Shown here piece after piece: positions 14,853 through 21,000 of a DNA stretch of 26,575 nucleotides; the stretch's first letter is position 1, and each line of letters starts with the position of its first letter. The notes under the pieces are model-generated. The model searched no databases and was not told the DNA's origin. It saw only the letters and a program-made list of their open reading frames with translations. The position numbers were made by a program, and so were the translations under genes. The DNA is from a virus, in the IMG/VR virus record IMGVR_UViG_3300010885_011839, positions 1-26,575 of that record; one strand, given 5' to 3'.

Positions 14853-14888
14853 AGGCAGGTGCCGTCTCACCTGCCACCTTTCTTGGAG
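14853..14888 (+). repeat. 36-bp direct repeat with hairpin, copy 2
   Basis: Exact second copy of 14561-14596. The hairpin arms are 14854-14861 and 14868-14875, and the repeat ends in the ribosome binding site of the third cassette gene. The 292-bp distance between copies spans one gene. Confidence 0.9.
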
Positions 14889-14894
14889 ATAGAT

Positions 14895-15020
14895 ATGCGT
14901 ACCCTTGCAGACATACAGTATGAAGATTGGATTTTAAAATGCGAACGAGTAGATGGTGGGTGGCAATACGCTTGCTTTCAAATGATGCGCATGCAACTAC
15001 GTACTCAGATGTACCAGTAA
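14895..15020 (+). CDS. Very small early protein
   Basis: 41 aa, with TTGGAG 6 nt upstream inside the repeat. The product MRTLADIQYEDWILKCERV is followed by a DGGWQYACFQMM segment and a short basic end. It is too short for a family call, but it has a strong ribosome binding site and a conserved leader shared with the neighbouring gene, so it is likely real. A terminator begins 4 nt after its stop. Confidence 0.55.
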   Translation: MRTLADIQYEDWILKCERVDGGWQYACFQMMRMQLRTQMYQ

Positions 15021-15024
15021 TACC

Positions 15025-15051
15025 AACCCAGCTCACAAGGCTGGGTTTTTT
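15025..15051 (+). terminator. Intrinsic terminator of early cassette 1
   Basis: AACCCAGC (15025-15032) pairs with GCTGGGTT (15040-15047) around a 7-nt loop, followed by T residues to 15051. It closes the three-gene cassette 14279-15020. Confidence 0.9.
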
Positions 15052-15245
15052 ACGTCTCAGACTTCTACAATCGACGCGTAGCGCGTTAAAAGCATTAAGC
15101 TAAGGGGTAGTATAGGGCCAATAGCTGTTGTTGTTTGTTATCGTATATAAATACCATACGTCGGGGGTTTATAGCTCGCTGTAATTGGGGTCGTATAGCG
15201 CATTATGTCGGGGGGGATTTAGAATATGTATATAAATCAACAACA

Positions 15246-15265
15246 TAACTCTTATATAAGAGTTA
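15246..15265. promoter_or_regulatory. 20-bp perfect palindrome
   Basis: TAACTCTTATATAAGAGTTA reads the same on both strands. With no central spacer it is more like a dimeric protein operator than a terminator. A half-site ACTCTTATATA recurs at 15605. Confidence 0.75.
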
Positions 15266-15451
15266 AAATGAGCAATAATTCTATACAAATCAACAAGTTA
15301 TAGCGTAATGCTAAGGTACTTTTACTGTCGGCTATGTAAAGTTTGTTCAGTTAAAAATGCAATGCTATATACATCAAGTACTTACAGCTCTTTTATTGCG
15401 AGTCCGTACATCAAACTGCTTAAAATATAGGCAGAAATAGGGCAAAAACAC

Positions 15452-15526
15452 CAACAATCTGCAACAATCTGTGAAAATATGTGAGAATCTACGCAAAAAC
15501 AGTGTAATGTTATAGAGTTATCCACA
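15452..15526. promoter_or_regulatory. Phased 10-bp repeats and perfect DnaA box
   Basis: CAACAATCTG occurs at 15452-15461 and 15462-15471 in tandem, followed by two looser 10-bp units (TGAAAATATG, TGAGAATCTA). A perfect TTATCCACA box is at 15518-15526. A weaker GTATTCACA lies at 15897-15905. An AT-rich tract follows within 20 nt. Together these have the form of a replication origin or regulatory region that uses host DnaA. Confidence 0.6.
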
Positions 15527-15618
15527 GGCTTACGTTACACAAAAAAAATGAGCTAAAATAATAATATCCAATGAAATCATATATATATATAAGTTTATTA
15601 AAGTCACTCTTATATATA

Positions 15619-15738
15619 AATAATCTAAACAATCTGTAAAATATAGCTTTTTTTCGAATACTAGCTCTACATTTTTCGTTTTTGTAAAAACTTTTCTCAA
15701 CAACATAACTTCTAAATTCGTAGATTGTTTAGATTATT
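15619..15738. repeat. 17-bp inverted repeat flanking AT-rich segment
   Basis: AATAATCTAAACAATCT at 15619-15635 has a perfect reverse complement at 15722-15738. The arms are 86 nt apart. The core AACAATCT is shared with the phased repeats at 15452. Confidence 0.85.
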
Positions 15739-15978
15739 ATATTACCCCCATAAGTTTACACACCCTGCACAATGGCTCTGTATATGGCTTTGCTAAAATA
15801 CTTTACACATTACACTGTTAAGTTATCGAGCTAAATTAAGGTAACTTGACACTAGATTTTTGCCCTAAATCACAGATTATTTTAGTGTACACTTTGGTAT
15901 TCACAGATTTTTTGTATAACTTAGCATGTAAAGTTAACCGCTGAAATATAAACTTAACACTAATATCGCTAAGCAAAC

Positions 15979-16020
15979 TCGTAACTTGACACTTTTTTCA
16001 CCTCATGCCAGTCTGAAATT
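15979..16020 (+). promoter_or_regulatory. 42-bp promoter-like module, copy 2
   Basis: Partner of 14166-14207. It contains a perfect TTGACA (15986-15991) and, 17 nt on, CAGTCT (16009-16014). It lies about 60 nt upstream of the first gene of the main early operon. An AT-rich TTATATATTATTATT follows at 16051. Candidate early promoter with an unusual -10. Confidence 0.55.
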
Positions 16021-16044
16021 CGGCAAGGCGACCTCGCTTTGTCG
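16021..16044 (+). promoter_or_regulatory. Leader hairpin downstream of module copy 2
   Basis: CGGCAAGGCGA (16021-16031) and TCGCTTTGTCG (16034-16044) can pair as RNA along 11 positions with two G-U pairs. In practice the tight 2-nt loop would open by one or two pairs. It begins directly after the module, like the hairpin at 14207. Confidence 0.45.
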
Positions 16045-16081
16045 TGTTAAGTTATATATTATTATTTTACTGGAGGCTAAT

Positions 16082-16288
16082 ATGCCAATGAACGTAGACA
16101 CACCAATTACTGTATTACCATACAAAGCACCTAGAAAGCATAGGAAGCCTGAGAACGCTATTAGCATGGTGAAGTGGCTTGATGGCGACATGATGTACTT
16201 TTCTAGCTTCAAACGTGATAGCAGTGCTATTGCATACATGAACCTACTAATTGATAGTGGCTATCAAGCCTCTGTCGTAATGAAATAA
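16082..16288 (+). CDS. Small early protein, unknown
   Basis: 68 aa from the ATG at 16082, with TGGAGG 5 nt upstream. An earlier in-frame ATG at 15986 would pass through the promoter module and hairpin and is rejected. The product has a basic LPYKAPRKHRKPENAIS N-terminal part and a C-terminal YMNLLIDSGYQASVVMK helix. It is the first gene of the main early operon, followed 12 nt later by paralogue B. Function unknown. Confidence 0.6.
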   Translation: MPMNVDTPITVLPYKAPRKHRKPENAISMVKWLDGDMMYFSSFKRDSSAIAYMNLLIDSGYQASVVMK

Positions 16289-16300
16289 CTGGAGAACGAT

Positions 16301-16576
16301 ATGGCTACATCAACAACTAAACTAAACTTCCTACCAATAGACGAGGATAGCTTGTCTAAGGCTAACAAAGCACAACTTGTTACTATGCGTAAAGCAAAAG
16401 AAGCATACAACAACGCTAAAGCAGTATTTGAGGGTAACTTCATTACTGATAACGAGGACAAAATACCTACTAGCCACACACTAGCATTTGGGTATAACTT
16501 TGGGCGTATCGCTGTTGCCATAGTAGAAGCTAAATCTGGCTACAAAGCACCTAAAAAAGTAGCGACGTATTTCTAA
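16301..16576 (+). CDS. Small early protein, paralogue B
   Basis: 91 aa. The leader TGGAGAACGATATGG matches that of the gene at 14279. It aligns without gaps with paralogue A over about 65 residues: LP..E..LS..., the helical AKAVFE block, a DN.DK.P turn and LAFGY.FG..AVAIV. The C-terminus differs (APKKVATYF). Divergence is clear but the motif order is kept. Function unknown; an early host-modifying or regulatory role is only inferred. Confidence 0.7.
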   Translation: MATSTTKLNFLPIDEDSLSKANKAQLVTMRKAKEAYNNAKAVFEGNFITDNEDKIPTSHTLAFGYNFGRIAVAIVEAKSGYKAPKKVATYF

Positions 16577-16600
16577 CAACAACCACAACAATCACAAGGA

Positions 16601-16623
16601 TGGGCAGGCTAATAACCTGCCCA
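16601..16623 (+). promoter_or_regulatory. GGCAGG/CCTGCC leader hairpin
   Basis: TGGGCAGG (16601-16608) and CCTGCCCA (16616-16623) form an 8-bp stem with a 7-nt loop, immediately before the ribosome binding site of the next gene. Same core as the hairpins at 14562 and 14854. There is no T run, so it is not a terminator. Confidence 0.6.
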
Positions 16624-16641
16624 TAATCATGGAGAATGAAA

Positions 16642-16803
16642 ATGACTGAAATATATGTAGTGGAGTTTTGCAGTTCAAACATTGATTTTGAAAACAATTA
16701 TCAAGCTAAAGAATTTAGGTCTAAAACTAAAGCTGAAGCTGAAGTATTGAGCCTTGCTTGGCAAGGTCTTTCTACTCGTATATACATTAAGGAGATTAAA
16801 TGA
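16642..16803 (+). CDS. Small early protein, unknown
   Basis: 53 aa, with GGAGAATGAA before the ATG. The sequence MTEIYVVEFCSSN is followed by YQAKEFRSKTKAEAEVLSL, a beta-then-helix pattern, and IYIKEIK at the end. The stop overlaps the next start (ATGA). Such short strand-helix-strand phage proteins are common and of unknown role. Confidence 0.6.
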   Translation: MTEIYVVEFCSSNIDFENNYQAKEFRSKTKAEAEVLSLAWQGLSTRIYIKEIK

Positions 16804-17003
16804 TGAACAAAGCAGAAGTAAACCTAGTATTCACAATTAACCTTGATAGCGCTATGGAGGGGTGGAGTGCGGAAAAACAAATGACGTACTACCGCGACCT
16901 ATTGGCTGAAAATGACCTTGATACCCTTGTTGTATTTCGTGATGAACTTATAAGTGGGAACGTTAAATTAGTATTAGAGGAGAGCAATGATGATGAACAT
17001 TGA
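16800..17003 (+). CDS. Small early protein, unknown
   Basis: 67 aa. The start overlaps the preceding stop and has GGAG 5 nt upstream; a second in-frame ATG follows directly. The product MNKAEVNLVFTINLDSAMEGW has a strand, then a helix (AEKQMTYYRDLLAEN), then a strand (NVKLVLEES). The fold resembles short ferredoxin-like phage proteins. No function can be given. Confidence 0.55.
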   Translation: MMNKAEVNLVFTINLDSAMEGWSAEKQMTYYRDLLAENDLDTLVVFRDELISGNVKLVLEESNDDEH

Positions 17004-17142
17004 ACAATTAGCAATAGAGGCAGGTGTTATTCATGTTGATGAAAGTAGCACATACTGGACTGAGAACAATGCCATAGAGGTGCTGGATAAGTTTGCACAG
17101 GCAGTAATAAGGGAATGGCTAAAGGAGAACAGTGATGACTAA
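16987..17142 (+). CDS. Small early protein, unknown
   Basis: 51 aa. Three consecutive in-frame ATG codons (16987, 16990, 16993) follow GAGGAGAG; the first is taken. It overlaps the preceding gene by 17 nt. The product MNIEQLAIEAGVIHVDESS ends in the helix NAIEVLDKFAQAVIREWLKE. This pattern, a short leader then a C-terminal helix with an 'F...V...' spacing, is widespread in small genes of proteobacterial phages. Role unknown. Confidence 0.55.
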   Translation: MMMNIEQLAIEAGVIHVDESSTYWTENNAIEVLDKFAQAVIREWLKENSDD

Positions 17143-17326
17143 AGAACTGTTAGAGAAAATTATAGCGTGGCTACAAGATGAAGTAAACAACACCGACATG
17201 ACAGAAGGTCTTGCAGAGGACAACGAGGACTTCTTAATGGCAGGGCGCAGAGAGTGCGCTGAGGGCTTATTGGGGTATATAACAACCATAGGGGGGCGTG
17301 ATGCCGATAGTCAAAATAGCCAATAA
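17135..17326 (+). CDS. Small early protein, unknown
   Basis: 63 aa from the ATG at 17135, with AGGAG upstream; a GTG one codon earlier is also open. It overlaps the preceding gene by 8 nt. It is acidic and helical (KELLEKIIAWLQDEVNN, then ECAEGLLGYITTI). No known motif. The tight overlaps fit one operon. Confidence 0.55.
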   Translation: MTKELLEKIIAWLQDEVNNTDMTEGLAEDNEDFLMAGRRECAEGLLGYITTIGGRDADSQNSQ

Positions 17327-17660
17327 AGACGCTAGAAAATATGTGCAGAACCGTATTGCGTTTGACGGTAGTAACCTGTTTGCTAGATATGCCACAGATA
17401 ATTTGTATGTGGTGTACAGCTATGGGTTTCACTTTCCTATGTACATATGGGATAACACTTGCGGTATATGGTTACGCAACATAACTGAAAAGAGTGCATC
17501 AACAGCTAGACAATATAATGAGTGTTGCCCTGATTTACCTGAACATATGACGGACTATTCAGTAGCAGATATGGTGTCAATAGTATATGCAAAGGGGTTA
17601 GTAGGGGCAATTAAACAACGAGTTCTTACAGGTGAAAAAGGAGGTATGTATGGCAATTAA
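17301..17660 (+). CDS. Phage protein of unknown function
   Basis: 119 aa from the ATG at 17301, with GGGGGG 4 nt upstream and a GTG one codon earlier as an alternative. The first half has DGSNLFARYATDNLYVVYSY and HFPMYIWDNTCGIWLRN, beta strands with aromatic residues. The second half is helical and ends QRVLTGEKGGMYGN. I have seen similar proteins, with a 'F.....LY.VYSYG.HFP' run, in many phages and plasmids as an uncharacterised domain. It may be a small host-interaction or modification-resistance protein, but no evidence decides. Confidence 0.6.
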   Translation: MPIVKIANKDARKYVQNRIAFDGSNLFARYATDNLYVVYSYGFHFPMYIWDNTCGIWLRNITEKSASTARQYNECCPDLPEHMTDYSVADMVSIVYAKGLVGAIKQRVLTGEKGGMYGN

Positions 17661-17793
17661 ACTACTAATGGAATGTTATGTGGATGATGAAACACAAGCA
17701 GATAAGGTAGCAGTGCTTATATGTGAAACATTTCATATAGCAGTAAGTATGAAAACAGAAGCGGTGAACGAGGAGAACGACAATGACGATTAA
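17650..17793 (+). CDS. Very small early protein
   Basis: 47 aa. A strong AGGAGG lies 5 nt before the ATG, and the start overlaps the preceding gene by 11 nt. The product MAIKLLMECYVDDETQADKV is acidic and its second half is helical. No domain is recognised. Strong start signals make it a likely real gene despite its length. Confidence 0.55.
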   Translation: MAIKLLMECYVDDETQADKVAVLICETFHIAVSMKTEAVNEENDNDD

Positions 17794-17956
17794 ACGATTA
17801 TATGCAGTTCGTAATGGCAATAAAGTAGTAAAACAAGGTAATGAAGCAGTATATTTTGCTACTAGAGAGGATGCTAGGGCATTTAAAAACACCTTAGGCG
17901 ATGGTAATTTCTTTATAACCTATGGCATTGACCATAAACTTTACAAGGGGCAATAA
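17783..17956 (+). CDS. Small early protein, unknown
   Basis: 57 aa with GAGGAGAACGACA upstream; it overlaps the preceding gene by 11 nt. The product has RLYAVRNGNKVVKQG, then FATREDARAFKNTL, a beta hairpin followed by a helix, and a C-terminal strand DHKLYKGQ. This strand-turn-strand-helix pattern with 'AV..G' is common in small phage proteins that bear on DNA or RNA binding, but its role is not known. Confidence 0.55.
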   Translation: MTIKRLYAVRNGNKVVKQGNEAVYFATREDARAFKNTLGDGNFFITYGIDHKLYKGQ

Positions 17957-17957
17957 A

Positions 17958-18947
17958 ATGAGAGCAACGCTGATGAAAGACACACTCAAACGCTTATACA
18001 AGAAACAACGTACAACATGTATAGAGGGTATGCCCGGAGGTGGTAAGACAACCGTAGTACACGAAGTAGCTAAAGAGCTTGGTGTACCATGTATAGAACG
18101 ACATATGCCAACAATGTTGGTTGAGGATTTTGGTATTCTTTACCCAAATGCTGATGGTAATACATTGCACTACAAGTTACCTGATTGGTTTCCAGTTAAG
18201 GGTAAAGCACCTGATGAGGGTATCTTGTTATTTGATGACCGCAACCAAGCCAATGCTGACCTACAGAAAGTATTAGCTAACATCTGTCAAGCGAGAACGC
18301 TACATGGAGTACCTATGCCTGATGGATGGCAAGTAATTAGTACTGGTAATAGACAGTCAGACCGAGCAGGTGCTAACAAAGTACTGAGCCATTTACGTAA
18401 TAGAGAAACAGTTATTGAGTTAGATACACACCTTGACGACTGGACATCATGGGCTATTGACCATAATGTGGCTAACGAAGTTATTAGTTTTATTCGATTT
18501 AGACCTAACTTATTACATGATTTCGACCCACAACGTGACCAAAATGCTACACCACGTTCATGGGTAGAGGGTGTAAGCGATATGCTTGGATTAGTAGCAT
18601 CAGAAGCCGAGTATGAGTGCTTTAAGGGTGCAGTAGGAGAGGGTGCAGCTGCTGAGTTTGTAGGGTTTATGCGTATATTTCGTAAACTACCAAATCCTGA
18701 CGCAATCCTGCTTAATCCGACTACTAGTGATGTGCCAACTGACCCTGCAACGCTGTATGCCTTGAGTGGTGCTATTGCAGAACGAGCTACTGAGGGTAAT
18801 TTTGATAGAGTATGTACCTATGCAGGGCGTATGCCACCTGAGTTTAGCGTTCTGTCAATCAGTTATGCGGCTCGTAAGAACCCTGACCTAGCGAATACAC
18901 AAGCGTTTACTAAATGGTCTATGGAACACCAAGATATATTGTTTTAA
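17958..18947 (+). CDS. MoxR-type AAA+ ATPase
   Basis: 329 aa from the ATG at 17958. GGGG lies 7 nt upstream; the longer open frame starting 36 nt earlier would overlap the previous gene and lacks a site. Walker A is GMPGGGKT at residues 24-31. The segment near 50-62 (PTMLVEDFGILYP) resembles the substrate-loop region of MoxR/CobS-like ATPases. Walker B is GILLFDD at 88-94, with Asp94 where Glu is usual. Sensor 1 is STGNR (Asn130), and LSHLRNRE at about 144 fits the arginine-finger region. A conserved-type RFRPNLLHDFDP near 195 follows. Such ATPases remodel partner proteins together with VWA proteins, and a VWA protein is two genes away. Confidence 0.85.
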   Translation: MRATLMKDTLKRLYKKQRTTCIEGMPGGGKTTVVHEVAKELGVPCIERHMPTMLVEDFGILYPNADGNTLHYKLPDWFPVKGKAPDEGILLFDDRNQANADLQKVLANICQARTLHGVPMPDGWQVISTGNRQSDRAGANKVLSHLRNRETVIELDTHLDDWTSWAIDHNVANEVISFIRFRPNLLHDFDPQRDQNATPRSWVEGVSDMLGLVASEAEYECFKGAVGEGAAAEFVGFMRIFRKLPNPDAILLNPTTSDVPTDPATLYALSGAIAERATEGNFDRVCTYAGRMPPEFSVLSISYAARKNPDLANTQAFTKWSMEHQDILF

Positions 18948-18951
18948 CAAC

Positions 18952-18965
18952 AGGGCGAAAGCCCT
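18952..18965 (+). promoter_or_regulatory. GNRA-loop hairpin between ATPase and next gene
   Basis: AGGGC and GCCCT arms close a GAAA tetraloop, a stable RNA hairpin. It stands 5 nt after the ATPase stop and 16 nt before the next start, between genes expected to be co-translated. It may protect the transcript or set relative expression. Confidence 0.55.
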
Positions 18966-18980
18966 ATTTAAGGAGTTTAT

Positions 18981-19832
18981 ATGAACCTGAATGACAGAGC
19001 ATTATTAGTGCAGTTATCTGTATCACAGTGGACAGCACGTAAGTACGACAAAAAAGTAACGCAAGATATTGCGATAGCTAACCATACAACAATGGATGCA
19101 GGGCGCTATAACAAAGCATTATTGCCTATGAACGACTCATTAGACAATGTGCATAAGAAAACAACTTATATACGTACTAAATTTTACGATAACACGTTGC
19201 CTTGGGGCATTGAAGGAACAATGATGTTACCGACTGCTAACTACCTTAACTTTATGACCGAGTTTCGTCGTGAACATAACGAATGGGAACACTTAGTTAA
19301 CGTATTTTTACTGGATTATCCTACACTTGTGGATAACGCAAAGCGTGTATTAAATAATATGTACAACGATGACGACTACCCTAGTGTAGACGTTATTAAG
19401 GACAAATTTAAAATGGACATGGCTATATTTCCTGTGCCTAGCACCGATTTTAGAGTACAGATAGCTAGTGACGAACTGACACGTATCCAACAAGATGTTG
19501 AGGTAAGAGTTAAACAAGCCCAACAGAAAGCTATTACCGAAGTGTGGACAAGGTTATATGACAGGGTAAAAAACATGGCTGACAAGTTAGCCGACCCTAA
19601 GTCTATATTTAGGGACACCCTAGTAGAGAATTTAAGAGAGCAATGCAATATGCTATCTCGCTTAAATTTTACTGATGACCCTAATCTCGAAACTATGCGT
19701 CAACAAGTTGAGGATAGTTTGTTAAAACATCCTGAAGCACTAAGAAATAATCCTGATTTACGTAGCGACACAGCATTAGAAGCCAAGTCTATTATGGACA
19801 AGATGTCTGTATTTATGGGAGGTATGGTATGA
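18981..19832 (+). CDS. Middle gene of the ATPase-VWA module, unrecognised
   Basis: 283 aa, with AAGGAG before the ATG. The gene lies between the MoxR-type ATPase and the VWA gene and overlaps the latter by 4 nt. The N-terminal half has a NLNDRALLVQLSVSQWTAR motif and PWGIEGTMMLPTANYLNFM near 75-95. Residues of about 145-245 are long helices with heptad-like spacing (EVRVKQAQQKAITEVWTRL, then NLREQCNMLS), probably a coiled coil. It may bridge the ATPase and the VWA protein or act as their substrate adaptor. A match to DUF3150-type proteins is a guess. No catalytic motif is visible. Confidence 0.65.
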   Translation: MNLNDRALLVQLSVSQWTARKYDKKVTQDIAIANHTTMDAGRYNKALLPMNDSLDNVHKKTTYIRTKFYDNTLPWGIEGTMMLPTANYLNFMTEFRREHNEWEHLVNVFLLDYPTLVDNAKRVLNNMYNDDDYPSVDVIKDKFKMDMAIFPVPSTDFRVQIASDELTRIQQDVEVRVKQAQQKAITEVWTRLYDRVKNMADKLADPKSIFRDTLVENLREQCNMLSRLNFTDDPNLETMRQQVEDSLLKHPEALRNNPDLRSDTALEAKSIMDKMSVFMGGMV

Positions 19833-20986
19833 CAAGCGTTATTAGAAAAAGAGAAACTAGCAAAGAACCAATGAGTGTAGCTGACGAAGCCAAAGTAATA
19901 CGGTCTATCGCCAAAGCTAGAACATCATTGGTACTAGAACACGCATTTATAGGAAATATTGCCTTAAATTTACCTATGAAATTGGACTATGACATACCAA
20001 CTGCCGCAACAAACGGTAAAGAAATTAGGTATAACCCAAACTTTATTGAGGGATTAAATGATGAGGAACGTAAATTTCTTATTGCTCATGAGTGCTTTCA
20101 TCCTATGCTTGACCATCCAACACGTCGGCATGGCAGAGATATGCGTAAGTTCAACAAAGCAGGCGATTATGTTATCAACAAGTTGTTGACAGATGAGGGT
20201 ATTGGAAAGATGCCTATTGGTGGACTTCTATCTGATGAGATATATAAGGCAGGTGGCGGTACTACTGACGGCATATACAATGTACTACCTGATGAAGATG
20301 ATAGCGACGATGGTAACGACCCTATGGATGATTGTGAGGATGGTGGTGGTACACCTGCTGACCAAGCACAACAGGAAGCTGAATGGAAAGTACGAGTAGC
20401 TCAAGCGGCTCAAGCCGCTAAAATGATGGGGCAGTTATCTGCAGGATTAGCTAGATTAGTAGGTGAGGTATTGCAACCTAAAGTTGACTGGACTGATGTG
20501 TTACGTAGATTTGTTGTCAAGTTACGTACTGATGAGCGTACATGGGCTAGACCGAATAGACGATTTATTGCACAAGGAATGTACTTGCCTAGTGTAAGTG
20601 GTGAAGCATTGGGTGAGATTGTATTCTTTATAGATTGTTCAGGGTCTATAACACCACCGATAATCAACCAGTTTGGTGCTGAGGTAATTGCTACTAAAGA
20701 GGACTGTAACCCATCAAAAATTCACTTGATATATTTTGATAGTTCAGTAAGCCATCATGCTGAGTTTGGTAGAGATGACACAGTTCACGTCGAACCGCAT
20801 GGTGGTGGTGGTACAGCGTTTAGCCCATGTTTCCAATATCTAGTAGACCACAATATAGAGCCTGTTGCTTGTATATTTTTGACCGACTTAGAGTGTAATG
20901 ACTTTGGTGTTGAGCCTGACTGTCCTGTGTTATGGGTATCAACTGGTAGAGATACTGCACCATTTGGTGAAGTAGTGATGATGTGA
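19829..20986 (+). CDS. VWA protein with HExxH metallopeptidase-like N-terminus
   Basis: 385 aa. The start overlaps the preceding gene as ATGA. An HECFH motif (His87, Glu88, His91) with a nearby His96 and a following AGDYVINKLL matches the putative metallopeptidase domain of the DUF2201 type. An acidic Asp/Gly-rich linker covers about 155-175. The C-terminal VWA-like domain (about 255-385) has the MIDAS motif DCSGS at 269-273, Thr329 in the GGGGTAFSP turn, and Asp353 in FLTDLE, so all metal-coordinating positions are present. Such proteins normally act with a MoxR ATPase. Whether the HExxH site cuts peptides is unknown. Confidence 0.85.
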   Translation: MTSVIRKRETSKEPMSVADEAKVIRSIAKARTSLVLEHAFIGNIALNLPMKLDYDIPTAATNGKEIRYNPNFIEGLNDEERKFLIAHECFHPMLDHPTRRHGRDMRKFNKAGDYVINKLLTDEGIGKMPIGGLLSDEIYKAGGGTTDGIYNVLPDEDDSDDGNDPMDDCEDGGGTPADQAQQEAEWKVRVAQAAQAAKMMGQLSAGLARLVGEVLQPKVDWTDVLRRFVVKLRTDERTWARPNRRFIAQGMYLPSVSGEALGEIVFFIDCSGSITPPIINQFGAEVIATKEDCNPSKIHLIYFDSSVSHHAEFGRDDTVHVEPHGGGGTAFSPCFQYLVDHNIEPVACIFLTDLECNDFGVEPDCPVLWVSTGRDTAPFGEVVMM

Positions 20987-21000
20987 TGGAGTATAAAATT

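Larger units (their letters stand above)
15052..15978. other. Long AT-rich non-coding region, origin candidate
   Basis: About 930 bp without a credible gene. It holds a GTCGGGGG pair (15160-15167, 15207-15214), a 20-bp palindrome, the 14-bp repeat TCAACAACATAACT at 15237-15250 and 15697-15710, 10-bp phased repeats, a DnaA box, an AT-rich stretch at 15541-15660 and a 17-bp inverted repeat. The right part has a family of AACTT(G/A)ACACT sites at 15843, 15951 and 15983, and TGTTAAGTT at 15816 and 16045 in reverse, plus TCACAGATT at 15870 and 15901. Confidence 0.75.

Noticed and set aside
14853-14888. 36-bp repeats as an attachment site or integration scar
   Set aside because: Both copies carry a hairpin and the ribosome binding site of the gene that follows. 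No integrase is present, so a repeated leader explains them better.
15268-15430. Short frames in the non-coding region (ATG at 15268, 11 codons; ATG at 15308, 40 codons)
   Set aside because: Neither has a ribosome binding site, and composition does not differ from the surrounding non-coding sequence.
15025-16081. tRNA or CRISPR-like structure in the repeat-rich region
   Set aside because: No cloverleaf with a T-arm was seen. The repeats are unequal in spacing and have no unique spacers of constant length.
19328-19336. Second perfect DnaA box in reverse (TGTGGATAA)
   Set aside because: It is inside a coding sequence with no repeats or AT-rich tract around it. A single 9-mer can occur by chance in a window of this size.
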